From Actinokineospora pegani (GTDB taxonomy: Bacteria > Actinomycetota > Actinomycetes > Mycobacteriales > Pseudonocardiaceae): 64,000 nucleotides of DNA. Below, one piece after another: positions 16,728 through 25,469 of the stretch. The DNA is taken from the NCBI RefSeq assembly GCF_009745975.1, contig NZ_WHOL01000107.1, positions 186,001 through 250,000 on the forward strand, in the 5' to 3' direction. Every line of letters begins with the position of its first letter. The first letter of the stretch is position 1. The position numbers and the translations under genes were made by a program. Under the pieces are notes generated by a model that had not been told where the DNA came from, made no database searches, and saw only the letters and a program-made list of their open reading frames with translations.

Positions 16728-18296
16728 CTAGTGGCCCGAGGCGGCCAGCTCGGCGGCGAGGCGTTCGTCGCCGGATTGGGTCTTGAGGGGCTTTTCCTTG
16801 ATGAGCAGGACGGCGATCAGTGCGACGGCGGCGATGGGGGTGGCGATGAGGAACAGGTGTGCCGTGGCGGTGGAGTAGACGTCCTGGACGATGAGGCGGA
16901 TGGGGTCGGGCAGGACTGACAGGTCGGGGACCTCGGTGCTGCCGCCGGTGGTGGGGGTGCCGGGGATGCGCTCGGCGAGGTCGCTGCTGATGCGGTTGGC
17001 CAGGACGGCGCCGAGGGCGCTGACGCCGATCGCGCCGCCGAGGCTGCGGAAGAAAGTGATGGTGGAGGTGGTGGCGCCGAGGTCCTTGGCGGGGACGTCG
17101 TTCTGGGCGACCAGGACCAGGTTCTGCATGAGCAGGCCGATGCCGATGCCGAACAGGGCCATGTACACCCCGATGAGGACGAGGCTGGTGTCGGTGGAGA
17201 TGGTGGCCAGCAGCGCCATGCCCGCGACGGTGATGACGCCGCCGGAGACCAGGTAGGTCTTCCACTTGCCGTGCTTGCTGATGAGCTGCCCGGCGACGGT
17301 GGAGGAGATCAGCAGGCCGAAGACCAGCGGGAGGCTGAGCAGTCCGGCCTCGGTGGGGGACATGCCGTGGCCGATCTGGAAGAACTGGGACAGGAACACG
17401 GTGCCGCCGAACATGGCGGTGCCGACGAAGGCGGAGGCGATGACCGCCATGGCCACGGTGCGGTTGCCGAAGATGGACAGTGGCACGACGGGGTCGGCGG
17501 CGCGGGACTCCACGAGGATGGCGAGTGCGAGGAGCGCGATGCCCGCGGTGACCAGGGCGGCGGTCCAGCCGGAGGCCCAGTCGAAGGTGTTGCCCGCGAG
17601 GGAGGACCAGATGAGCAGGGTGGAGACGCCGGTGACGATGAGGGCGGCGCCGAGCCAGTCGATGGTGACCTGCTTGCGGATGGTGGGGAGGTTGAGGGTC
17701 TTCTGCAGCAGGATGATGGAGGCGAGGGTGAAGGGGACGCCGATGAGGAAGCACCAGCGCCAGCCGAGCCAGGAGGTGTCGACGATGACGCCGCCGATGA
17801 GGGGTCCGGCGACGGTGCCGACGCCGAAGACGGCGCCGAAGATGCCCGCGTAGCGGCCGAGTTCGCGGGGCGGGATGATGGCGGCCATCACGATGGTGGC
17901 GAGTGCGGTGATGCCGCCCGCGCCGATGCCCTGGGCGATGCGGCTGACGATGAGGAATTCGATGTTGGGTGAGATCCCGGCGAGCAGGGAGCCGAGGGCG
18001 AACATGCCCAGTGAGGCTTGGATGAGCAGTTTGCGGCTGTAGAGGTCGGCCATCTTGCCCCAGAGGGGGACGGTGGCGGTCATGGCGAGCAGTTCGGTGG
18101 TGATGACCCAGGTGTAGACGGATTGGGAGCCGTTGAGGTCGTTGATGATGCGGGGCAGGGCGTTGGCGACGATGGTGCCCGCGAGGACGGCGACGAACAT
18201 GCCGAGCATGAGGCCGGAGATGGCTTGCAGGACTTCGCGGCGGTTGGTGAGTTGGCGCGGTGCCGGTGTGGTCGGCCCGGTTGTGGTGTCGGACAT
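16728..18296 (-). CDS. EmrB/QacA-type MFS exporter (DHA2 family)
   Basis: The 522-residue protein has 14 predicted membrane segments. DHA2 features include GTIVANALPRIINDLNGSQSVYTWVITTELL, motif A as GKMADLYSRK and motif C as GAVFGVGTVAGPLIGG. It should be a proton-driven exporter of hydrophobic or cationic compounds. The start is the ATG at 18296; the frame stays open far upstream only because of base composition. It follows tetR by 14 bases in the same operon, so it is likely repressed by that TetR. Its position beside the lysine genes may be coincidental, or it may export an amine intermediate. Confidence 0.9.
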   Translation of the reverse strand: MSDTTTGPTTPAPRQLTNRREVLQAISGLMLGMFVAVLAGTIVANALPRIINDLNGSQSVYTWVITTELLAMTATVPLWGKMADLYSRKLLIQASLGMFALGSLLAGISPNIEFLIVSRIAQGIGAGGITALATIVMAAIIPPRELGRYAGIFGAVFGVGTVAGPLIGGVIVDTSWLGWRWCFLIGVPFTLASIILLQKTLNLPTIRKQVTIDWLGAALIVTGVSTLLIWSSLAGNTFDWASGWTAALVTAGIALLALAILVESRAADPVVPLSIFGNRTVAMAVIASAFVGTAMFGGTVFLSQFFQIGHGMSPTEAGLLSLPLVFGLLISSTVAGQLISKHGKWKTYLVSGGVITVAGMALLATISTDTSLVLIGVYMALFGIGIGLLMQNLVLVAQNDVPAKDLGATTSTITFFRSLGGAIGVSALGAVLANRISSDLAERIPGTPTTGGSTEVPDLSVLPDPIRLIVQDVYSTATAHLFLIATPIAAVALIAVLLIKEKPLKTQSGDERLAAELAASGH

Positions 18297-18310
18297 CGTT
18301 CCTCGGGTGG

Positions 18311-18922
18311 TCAGGGCCGGGCCGGTGGCGTGAGGCCGTGGGTGAGCAGGGTGAAGACCTCGTTGATGTGGTCGCCGAGGGCTGGGGTGGTGGGGTCGCC
18401 GGGGGTGCGGAGCCATTGGGTGAGGGCGACGCGGAAGGCGCTGGTGATGGTGGCGGCTGTGGTGCGTGGGTAGGTGTGGTCGGCGGGGAGGCCGAGGCGG
18501 TCGGCGAAGGCTTCGGCGAGGGTGTGTTCGGTGGCGGCTCCGCTGAGGAAGGCGCGGTTGAGCATGTCGGGGTGTTCGCGGATGACGGAGAGGCGGGCGA
18601 GCCAGAGTTTGTGGTCGTGGTCGATGGTGGTGAGTTCGTTGTGGAGGAAGGTGCGGGCGGTTTCGAGGGGGTGTTGGTCGGGTGGGCTGGTGGTGATGTG
18701 GGCGCGGATGCGGTCGTCGGCTCCGGGGTCTGGGTTGAGGACGGCGTCTTCTTTGGTGGCGAAGTAGTTGAAGAAGGTGCGGGTGGAGACGCCTGCGCGG
18801 GTGGCGATGTCGTCGGTGGTGATGTTGTCGTAGCCGTGTTCGGTGGCGAGTTCGACGGCGGCGCGGACGAGGGTGGTGCGGGTTTGGCGTTTTTTGCGGT
18901 CGCGGAGGCCTTCGGTGCCCAT
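18311..18922 (-). CDS. TetR-family transcriptional regulator
   Basis: The 203-residue protein has a TetR DNA-binding domain (RTTLVRAAVELATEHGYDNITTDDIATRAGVSTRTFFNYFATKEDAVL, about residues 15-62). The F-F-N-Y-F-A-T-K form is common in the AcrR/MftR-like subgroup. The C-terminal domain is helical. ATG at 18922 is preferred because the upstream extension crosses a likely operator. It leads an operon with the EmrB-like exporter and probably represses it until an export substrate binds. Confidence 0.85.
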   Translation of the reverse strand: MGTEGLRDRKKRQTRTTLVRAAVELATEHGYDNITTDDIATRAGVSTRTFFNYFATKEDAVLNPDPGADDRIRAHITTSPPDQHPLETARTFLHNELTTIDHDHKLWLARLSVIREHPDMLNRAFLSGAATEHTLAEAFADRLGLPADHTYPRTTAATITSAFRVALTQWLRTPGDPTTPALGDHINEVFTLLTHGLTPPARP

Positions 18923-18954
18923 GGTGGTCACAGTACCGGCTGTTTGTGCAGTGG

Positions 18955-18968
18955 CTGCAAGTTTGCAG
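18955..18968. promoter_or_regulatory. TetR operator candidate
   Basis: CTGCAA-GT-TTGCAG is a perfect inverted repeat 32 bases before the tetR start, with a further TGCAG at 18948. It is a plausible autoregulatory site for the tetR-exporter operon. Confidence 0.5.
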
Positions 18969-19030
18969 GGAGTGTAGTGAGTCACGTTGTCTGCGGGCTG
19001 GGGTTGCTGGTCTGTTCCTGCCGGGGTGGG

Positions 19031-20446
19031 TCAGTCGGTGTGGTGGGTCCAGTGGTCGCGGCCCGCGGCGGGCAGGGTGGTGATCGGGTCGTAGTAGGGG
19101 TAGCGGCGGTGGAGGACGTCGGTGTCGTCGGTGTCGCGTTCGGAGCCCGCGAGGTAGTTCTTGGTCCAGTAGGAGATGCCGAGGTCGCGGTCGTAGTCGG
19201 CGAGTTGGTGGACCCAGCGCTTGCCGACGTAGGGGACGTCGCAGATGATGCGGGGGGTGGCGTAGCCGGGGAGGTAGCCCATGATGGCGTGTTGGAGGTT
19301 CTGGGCTTCCCAGACGGCGACGCGCCAGTGTTCGGCGTTGGGGATCATGTCGCACATGTAGAAGTAGTAGGGCAGGATCCCGGCTTCTCCTTGGAGTGCG
19401 AAGCAGAGGTCGAGGAGGGCTTCTGGGGTGTTGTTGACGCCGCGCATGAGGACGCCCTGGTTGCGGATGTCGCGGACGCCGACGTCGAGGGCGGTGCGGG
19501 TGGCCTCGGCGACGAGGGGGGTGACGGATTGGGTGTGGTTGACGTGGGTGTGGATGGCGAGGTTGACGCCGCGGCGGTGGGCGGTGCGGGCGACGCGTTC
19601 GAGGCCTTCGACGATGGTGGGTTGCAGCCAGTGCTGGGGTAGTGCGGCGAGGGCTTTGGTGGCGAGGCGGATGTCGCGGACGGTGTCGATGTCGAGCAGG
19701 CGCATGAGGAAGGTCTCGAGTTGGCGCCAGGGGACGTTGGCGACGTCGCCGCCGGAGACGACGACGTCGCGGACGCCGGGGGTGGCTTTGAGGTAGGTGA
19801 TCATGGCGTCTTGGCGGTCGGTGGGTTTGAGGGCGAGTTTGTGCTTGTCGACCTGGGGGGTGTTGTTGCCGACGAGGTCCATGCGGGTGCAGTGGCCGCA
19901 GTACTGGGGGCAGGTGGAGAGGAGTTCGGCGAGGACTTTGGTGGGGTAGCGGTGGGTGAGGCCTTCGACGACCCACATCTCGGCTTCGTGGAGTGAGTCG
20001 CGGGTGGAGTGGGGGTGGCTGGGCCAGTGGGGGTCGCGGTCGGTGGCGATGGGGAGCATGTAGTTGCGGATGGGGTCGGCGCGGAAGGCGTCGGTGAAGG
20101 CGGTGGGGGTGGTGTCGGCGTGGGGGGCCATGGTGTTGAGCATCTGCGGGGGGATGAGCATGGACATGGTGGCGTGGTTGTGCTGGTCGGCGGCGAGGTC
20201 GTCGTAGAAGTCGTCGGTGAGCAGGTTGCCGACGACGGCGCGGAGTTGGGTGGGGTTCTTGACGCAGTGGGCGCGTTGCCATTGGGCGTCGCGCCATTGG
20301 GTGTCGGTGGTGTCGTGCCAGGCGGGGAAGCGGCGCCAGTCGGGTTCGGTGAGGGTGCGCCGGGTGTACTCGTAGGGCTGGGCCGGGTGGTCGCCGTGGG
20401 GTGTCGGGGGTGTGGTGGTCGCGGTCCGGTCGTCGAGAGTTGGCAT
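19031..20446 (-). CDS. kamA: L-lysine 2,3-aminomutase (radical SAM)
   Basis: The 471-residue enzyme carries the radical-SAM cluster motif CPQYCGHC (Cys 179, 183, 186) and the aminomutase core around it (VVSGGDVANVPWRQLETFLMRLLDI, LAIHTHVNH, LPYYFYMCDMIPNAEHWR). The C-terminal DVPYVGK lysine corresponds to the PLP-binding Lys, although the usual glycine-rich DAPGGGGK form is changed. It should convert L-lysine to L-beta-lysine using 4Fe-4S, SAM and PLP. ATG at 20446 has GGAGGA 6 bases upstream. It is divergent from kdd across an 83-base promoter region, and the pathway context supports lysine as substrate. Confidence 0.9.
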   Translation of the reverse strand: MPTLDDRTATTTPPTPHGDHPAQPYEYTRRTLTEPDWRRFPAWHDTTDTQWRDAQWQRAHCVKNPTQLRAVVGNLLTDDFYDDLAADQHNHATMSMLIPPQMLNTMAPHADTTPTAFTDAFRADPIRNYMLPIATDRDPHWPSHPHSTRDSLHEAEMWVVEGLTHRYPTKVLAELLSTCPQYCGHCTRMDLVGNNTPQVDKHKLALKPTDRQDAMITYLKATPGVRDVVVSGGDVANVPWRQLETFLMRLLDIDTVRDIRLATKALAALPQHWLQPTIVEGLERVARTAHRRGVNLAIHTHVNHTQSVTPLVAEATRTALDVGVRDIRNQGVLMRGVNNTPEALLDLCFALQGEAGILPYYFYMCDMIPNAEHWRVAVWEAQNLQHAIMGYLPGYATPRIICDVPYVGKRWVHQLADYDRDLGISYWTKNYLAGSERDTDDTDVLHRRYPYYDPITTLPAAGRDHWTHHTD

Positions 20447-20529
20447 GTTTTCCTCCTCGCCGAGAGCTTCGCGTGAAGATATGCTGTCAGATGTGCGGTT
20501 GGACGCAAATCTTTCGGCAGGAGGGTGAC

Positions 20530-21564
20530 GTGGTCGTGAGTTCGCCGTTGGGTTTGCACCGGGTGTTGGAGCCTGCGGGGGTGTTGCCGCAGCGGGCGTG
20601 GCGGTTGGACGCCGATCCGGAGCCGGGGGTGGACGAGGTGGTGGTGGCGGTGGAGGTGCTCAACCTGGACGCGGCGTCGTTTCGGCAGTTGCGGGAGGAG
20701 CACGGGTCGGGTGCGGCGGTGCGGGCGGCGGTGCTGGGGATCGTGGCCGAGCGGGGGAAGATGCAGAACCCGGTGACGGGGTCGGGTGGGATGTTGTCGG
20801 GGACGGTGGTGGCGGTGGGGCCTGAGTCGCGGTTGGGGTTGGTGGTGGGGGACCGGGTGGCGTCGTTGGTGTCGTTGTCGTTGACGCCGTTGCGGATCAC
20901 CGATGGGTTGGTCCGGTGGGGTGGGGATTCGGAGCAGGTGCCGTGTGCGGGGACGGCGGTGTTGTTCGGGCGGTCGGTCGTGGCGCGGTTGCCGGGGGAT
21001 CTGCCGGAGGGGGTGGCGTTGTCGGTGTTGGACGTGTGCGGGGCGCCCGCGTTGACCGATCGGGTGGTGCGTGCGGCGGGGGTGGGGGCGTCGGTGTGCG
21101 TGTTGGGTGGTGGGGGCAAGTCGGGGTCGTTGTCGTTGGCGGCGGCGCGGGCGGCTGGGGCGGGTCGGGTGGTGGCGTTGGTGCCGACGGAGGGGGAGGC
21201 GGTGGCGGTGCGGGCGTCGGGGTTGGCCGGTGAGGTGGTGGTGGCTGACGCGCGGGACCCGGTGGCGGTGGCGGGTGCGGTGGGGGAGCCGGTGGATGTG
21301 ACGGTGGTGTGCGTGGATGTGGCGGGGTGTGAGCACGGGGCGGTGTTGGCGACGGCGGATGGGGGGACGGTGGTGTTCTTCTCGATGGCGACGTCGTTCT
21401 CGGCGGCGGCGTTGGGGGCGGAGGGGTTGGCGGCGGATGTGCGGATGCTGGTCGGGAACGGGTATGTGCCGGGGCACGCGGAGTTCGCGTTGTCGCTGTA
21501 TCGGGGTGAGGCCGGGGTGCGGGGGTTGTTCGGTGCGCGCGAGCGGCAGACTCCTGTGTCATGA
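20530..21564 (+). CDS. kdd: L-erythro-3,5-diaminohexanoate dehydrogenase
   Basis: The 344-residue protein matches the Kdd family, a diverged medium-chain-dehydrogenase fold. It has an N-terminal segment VEVLNLDAASFRQL, a middle GVVLGIVAERGKMQNPVTGSGGMLSGTV-like region and a nucleotide-binding loop CVLGGGGKSGSLSLAAARAAGA near residue 200. It oxidises 3,5-diaminohexanoate to 3-keto-5-aminohexanoate with NAD(P). GTG at 20530 follows AGGAGGG by 4-5 bases; GTG at 20536 is the alternative. It is the first gene of an operon whose next four genes overlap in series. Leucine is often coded TTG, reflecting the G-rich strand. Confidence 0.88.
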   Translation: MVVSSPLGLHRVLEPAGVLPQRAWRLDADPEPGVDEVVVAVEVLNLDAASFRQLREEHGSGAAVRAAVLGIVAERGKMQNPVTGSGGMLSGTVVAVGPESRLGLVVGDRVASLVSLSLTPLRITDGLVRWGGDSEQVPCAGTAVLFGRSVVARLPGDLPEGVALSVLDVCGAPALTDRVVRAAGVGASVCVLGGGGKSGSLSLAAARAAGAGRVVALVPTEGEAVAVRASGLAGEVVVADARDPVAVAGAVGEPVDVTVVCVDVAGCEHGAVLATADGGTVVFFSMATSFSAAALGAEGLAADVRMLVGNGYVPGHAEFALSLYRGEAGVRGLFGARERQTPVS

Positions 21565-23180
21565 CGAGCGCGGAGACGACAGTGTTGGTGGGTGGCCGGG
21601 TGCATTCCCCGGCTGATCCGCATGCCACGGCGATGGCTGTGCGGGATGGGGTGGTGGTGTGGTTGGGGCAGGACCGGGTGGGGCGGGCGTTGCACCCGGG
21701 TGCTGAGGTGGTTGACCTGGGTGGGGCGTTCGTGGCGCCCGCGTTCGTGGACGCGCATGTGCACGCCACGGCGGCGGGGTTGTTGTTGACCGGTTTGGAC
21801 CTGACCGGGTGTGGGTCGTTGCGGGAGTGCCTGGACTTGGTGGCGGGGTACGCGCGTGCGGGTGGCCCGGTGTGGGGGCATGGGTGGGATGAGACGGGGT
21901 GGCCGGAGGGGCGGGCGCCGTCGCGGGCGGAGGTGGACGCGGTGGCCGGTGGTGTGCCGGTGTATTTGTCGCGGGTGGATGTGCACTCGGCGGTGGTGTC
22001 GTCGGCGTTGGTGGACCGGGCGGAGGGGGTGGCGGGGGTCGCGGGGTTCGACGCGGTGGGGCCGTTGTCGCGGGAGGCGCACCACCGGGTGCGGCGGGTG
22101 GCGTTGGGGTTGATCACTCCTGGGCAGCGGGGGGTGGCGCAGGAGGGGTTCTTGCGGCACGCGGCGGCGCGTGGGGTGGTGGCGGTGCACGAGTGCGCGG
22201 GGCCGGACATCTCCGGGCGTGCGGACCTGGCGGCGTTGTTGGCGGGGTGTGCGGCGGATCTGCCGGAGGTGGTGGGTTATTGGGGGGAGTGCGGGTCGCC
22301 GTCGTTGGTGGCGGAGTTGGGGGTGCGTGGTTTGGGGGGTGATTTGTTCGTCGATGGGGCGATCGGGTCGCGCACGGCGGGTCTGGTGGCTGATTACGCG
22401 GACGCGCCGGGGTCGCGGGGGTCGTTGTACCTGGACGCGGCGGCGGTCGCCGAGCATGTGGTGGTGTGCACGGAGGCGGGGGTGCAGGCGGGGTTCCACG
22501 TGATCGGTGACGGGGCGGTGGCGGAGGTGGTGGAGGGGTTCGCGCGGGCGGAGGCCAGGGTGGGGCGTGCGGCGTTGGCGGGGTCGCGGCACCGGTTGGA
22601 GCACGTGGAGATGGTGTCGGGGGAGCAGGCCGACCGGTTGGGTCAGTGGGGTGTGGTGGCCTCGGTGCAGCCGTTGTTCGACGCGTTGTGGGGTGGGCCG
22701 GAGGGCATGTACGCGCGGCGGTTGGGGGTGGAGCGGGGGTCGGCGTTGAACCCGTTCGCGCGGTTGGCCGCGGCGGGGGTGGTGTTGGCGTTGGGGTCGG
22801 ACGCGCCGGTGACCCCGGTGGACCCGTGGGCGGCGGTGCGGGCGGCGGTGTGCCACCGCACGCCGGGGTTCGGGTTGTCGCCGCGGGCGGCGTTCACCGC
22901 GCACACCCGTGGTGGGTGGCGGGCCGGTGGGGTCGATGACGGGGTCACCGGGTCGTTGGTGCCGGGGGCGCCTGCGCATTACGCGGTGTGGGACGCGGGT
23001 GAGTTGGTCACCGCCGCGCCGGACTCGCGGGTGCAGCGGTGGTCGACCGATCCGCGTGCCCGTGTCCCCGGGTTGCCCGCGTTGCACGACGGCGCGGTGT
23101 TGCCCACCTGCCTGCGCACGGTGCGCGCCGGGCGGGTCATCTACGACCGGGAGGAGTCCCATGCCCCTGCTCGACCTTGA
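21561..23180 (+). CDS. amidohydrolase family protein (YtcJ-like) in the lysine operon
   Basis: The 539-residue protein has an amidohydrolase-3 TIM barrel: metal-binding HVH in FVDAHVHATA near residue 73, a VHECAGPDISG region, FHVIGDGAV near 313, RLEHVEMV near 338 and the catalytic Asp in LALGSDAPVTP near 412. Such enzymes hydrolyse amides or imines of small molecules. It overlaps kdd by 4 bases and kamD by 20 bases, so it is firmly part of the operon. It is not a recognised step of the aminomutase pathway and sits where the cleavage enzyme Kce might be expected. It might act on a cyclised or acylated diamino acid; this is speculation. Confidence 0.85.
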   Translation: MTSAETTVLVGGRVHSPADPHATAMAVRDGVVVWLGQDRVGRALHPGAEVVDLGGAFVAPAFVDAHVHATAAGLLLTGLDLTGCGSLRECLDLVAGYARAGGPVWGHGWDETGWPEGRAPSRAEVDAVAGGVPVYLSRVDVHSAVVSSALVDRAEGVAGVAGFDAVGPLSREAHHRVRRVALGLITPGQRGVAQEGFLRHAAARGVVAVHECAGPDISGRADLAALLAGCAADLPEVVGYWGECGSPSLVAELGVRGLGGDLFVDGAIGSRTAGLVADYADAPGSRGSLYLDAAAVAEHVVVCTEAGVQAGFHVIGDGAVAEVVEGFARAEARVGRAALAGSRHRLEHVEMVSGEQADRLGQWGVVASVQPLFDALWGGPEGMYARRLGVERGSALNPFARLAAAGVVLALGSDAPVTPVDPWAAVRAAVCHRTPGFGLSPRAAFTAHTRGGWRAGGVDDGVTGSLVPGAPAHYAVWDAGELVTAAPDSRVQRWSTDPRARVPGLPALHDGAVLPTCLRTVRAGRVIYDREESHAPARP

Positions 23181-24735
23181 TGCCGCGGTGGTGGCCAGGG
23201 CGCGTGCCCTGGCCGCGCGGGCGGCGGAGCCGGTGGTGGGGTTGGCGCGCGCGCACACCACTGTCGCCGTGGAGCGCGCGACGTTGCGTTTGGCGGGGAT
23301 CACCGGGGCCGACACCGCGCACCGGGCGGGGGATGTGCCGTGGGTGAACCGGGTGGTGGACACCGTCCGGGAGCAGTGCGGGTTGGAGCACGGGGTGGTG
23401 TTGCCGGTGTTCCACGCGGTGGGTGAGCTCGGTTTGGGGTCGTTGACGGAGTTGGCGGAGGCCACCGCCGCCGGGCAGGTGCGGTTCACGGTGCCCGCCG
23501 GGGCGGCGGCGGCGCGGGCGGGTCGGGCGGCGCGGGTGGCGGTGGGGCGGGGGTTGCGCGCGGTGGACCGGGCGAAGGTGGCGCGGGACCGGTTGGTGGC
23601 CAGGTTGGGGGACCCGCCGCGGCGGCCGTGGGTGTACTTGATCGTGGCGACCGGTGACATCGATGAGGACGTGGTGCAGGCGGCGAGTGCGGCGCGGGCG
23701 GGGGCGGATGTGATCGCGGTGATCCGCTCGACGGGGCAGTCGCTGTTGGATTATGTGCCGGAGGGGGCGACCCATCACGGGTTCGCGGGCACCTACGCCA
23801 CGCAGGAGAACTTCCGGATCATGCGCGCGGCCATGGACGTGGTGTCCGGGGAGGTGGGCCGGTATGTGCGGGTGACCAATTACGCGTCGGGGTTGTGCAT
23901 GCCCGAGATCGCGGTGTTGGCCGGGTTGCAGCGGTTGGACATGATGCTCAACGACTCGATGTACGGCATCCTGTTCCGCGACATCAACCCGGTCCGCACG
24001 TTCGTCGACCAGCGGTTCTCCCGGCAGGTGCACGCGCGTGCGGGAATCATCATCAACACCGGTGAGGACAACTACCTGACCACCGACGATGCGGTGGGCG
24101 CCGCGCACACGGTGACGGTGTCGCAGTTGCTCAACGAGCGGTTCGCGCACGAGGCGGGGTTGCCCGACGCGTTGGTGGGGTTGGGGCACGCGTTCGAGAT
24201 CGATCCGGCGGTGCCGGAGTCGTTCCGGTTGGAGTTGGCGCACGCGTTGTTGGCGCGGGAGCTGTTCCCGGACGCGCCGTTGAAGTGGATGCCGCCGACC
24301 AAGCACATGACGGGCAACGTGTTCGCCGGGCATCTGCTCGACGGGTTCTTCAACCTGGCGGGGGTGTTGACGGGGCAGTCGATCCTGCTGGTGGGGATGA
24401 TGACCGAGGCGGTGGCGACGCCGTTCCTGTCGGATCGGGACCTGGCGCTGGCCAATGTGCGGTACGTGTTGGGGGCGGCGGGGGCGTTGGCGGAGGATTT
24501 CCGGCCCGCGCCGGGCGGGTTCATCGTCTCGCGCGCGCACCGGGTGTTGGGTGAGGCGGTGGAGTTGTTGGAGCGGGTGGTCGAGGAGGGGTTGTTGACC
24601 GCCATCGCCCGGGGCACGTTCGGGTTGATGAAACGGCCGCCGGAGGGGGGCAGGGGCGCCGACGGGGTGGTGGAGAAGGCCGACGGGTACCTCAACCCGG
24701 CCAGCGACATGCTCGAGGGTGGGCAGACCCGGTGA
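23161..24735 (+). CDS. kamD: beta-lysine (D-lysine) 5,6-aminomutase alpha subunit
   Basis: The 524-residue protein is the large TIM-barrel subunit of adenosylcobalamin/PLP-dependent lysine 5,6-aminomutase. Characteristic segments include VYLIVATGDIDEDVVQAASAARAGADVIAVIRSTGQSLLDYVPEG, YATQENFRIMRAAMD, VTNYASGLCMPEIAVLAG and LKWMPPTKHMTGNVF. Together with KamE it moves the terminal amino group of beta-lysine from C6 to C5. ATG at 23161 has a GGAGG site 6 bases upstream and lies inside the end of the amidohydrolase gene. Its stop overlaps the kamE start by 4 bases. Confidence 0.93.
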   Translation: MPLLDLDAAVVARARALAARAAEPVVGLARAHTTVAVERATLRLAGITGADTAHRAGDVPWVNRVVDTVREQCGLEHGVVLPVFHAVGELGLGSLTELAEATAAGQVRFTVPAGAAAARAGRAARVAVGRGLRAVDRAKVARDRLVARLGDPPRRPWVYLIVATGDIDEDVVQAASAARAGADVIAVIRSTGQSLLDYVPEGATHHGFAGTYATQENFRIMRAAMDVVSGEVGRYVRVTNYASGLCMPEIAVLAGLQRLDMMLNDSMYGILFRDINPVRTFVDQRFSRQVHARAGIIINTGEDNYLTTDDAVGAAHTVTVSQLLNERFAHEAGLPDALVGLGHAFEIDPAVPESFRLELAHALLARELFPDAPLKWMPPTKHMTGNVFAGHLLDGFFNLAGVLTGQSILLVGMMTEAVATPFLSDRDLALANVRYVLGAAGALAEDFRPAPGGFIVSRAHRVLGEAVELLERVVEEGLLTAIARGTFGLMKRPPEGGRGADGVVEKADGYLNPASDMLEGGQTR

Positions 24736-25469
24736 GCGGGCACGTGCGCCCCTACGGCGACACCCGCGGCGACGGGATGGCGCAGTTGTCGTTCACCCTG
24801 CCGGTGCCGCACGGGCCGCGCGCCGACGGCGCCGCCCGGCAGTTGGCGAACAAGATGGGCATGGACCCGGCGATGGTGGTGCACTCGCACCCCATCGGTG
24901 AGGAGTTCACGTTCTTCGTCGTCTACGGCTCGGTGACCCACCTGGTCGACCTGGGCGCGGTGCGGGTGGTCGAGCGCGACTACCCGCTGTTGCCGCCCGC
25001 GGAGGTCGACGCCGCGGTGCGGCGGTCGCTGCGGCGCAAGCTGGTCGTGGTGGGGGCGTGCATCGGCTCCGACGCCCACACCGTGGGCATCGACGCGATC
25101 CTCAACGTGAAGGGGTTCGCCGGGGAGAAGGGCTTGGAGTACTACCGGGAGCTGCGGGTGGTGAACCTGGGCGCGCAGGTGGGTGTGCCGGAGCTGGTGC
25201 GCCGTGCGCGGGCCGAGCGCGCCGACGCGGTCCTGGTCTCGCAGGTGGTGACCCAGCGTGAGGCGCACCTGCTCAACACCCGGGAGATGTCGGCGGCGTT
25301 CCGGGAGGCCATGGGCGCGGCCGGGCCGCTGCTGGTGGTGGGTGGCCCCCGGTTCGACCCGTTGATGGCCGGTGAGCTGGGGGTGGACCGGGTCTTCGGC
25401 CGGGGCACCACCCCCGGGGAGGTCGCCTCGTACCTCGTGCACGCCCTGACCGGGAGGACCGCCGCGTGA
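24732..25469 (+). CDS. kamE: beta-lysine (D-lysine) 5,6-aminomutase beta subunit, B12- and PLP-binding
   Basis: The 245-residue subunit has the cobalamin-binding D-x-H-x-x-G motif (DAHTVG; cobalt-ligand His about 116). Eleven residues later Lys 127 lies in ILNVKG, the same spacing that separates the cobalt-ligand His from the PLP-binding Lys in the characterised clostridial enzyme. An N-terminal dimerisation region precedes a Rossmann-like B12 domain. Function requires adenosylcobalamin and PLP. The GTG start overlaps the kamD stop and the gene overlaps kal by 4 bases, so the chain kdd-amidohydrolase-kamD-kamE-kal is translationally coupled. Confidence 0.93.
   Translation: MSGHVRPYGDTRGDGMAQLSFTLPVPHGPRADGAARQLANKMGMDPAMVVHSHPIGEEFTFFVVYGSVTHLVDLGAVRVVERDYPLLPPAEVDAAVRRSLRRKLVVVGACIGSDAHTVGIDAILNVKGFAGEKGLEYYRELRVVNLGAQVGVPELVRRARAERADAVLVSQVVTQREAHLLNTREMSAAFREAMGAAGPLLVVGGPRFDPLMAGELGVDRVFGRGTTPGEVASYLVHALTGRTAA

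Noticed and set aside
16728-20297. One giant minus-strand reading frame covering the exporter, TetR and KamA region
   Set aside because: It is open only because of extreme base composition; its upstream half is low-complexity Pro/Arg/His translation antisense or out of frame to real genes.
21561-23180. Amidohydrolase as a replacement Kce
   Set aside because: Kce is a DUF849-type enzyme with a different fold and CoA chemistry; nothing in this sequence supports that reaction.
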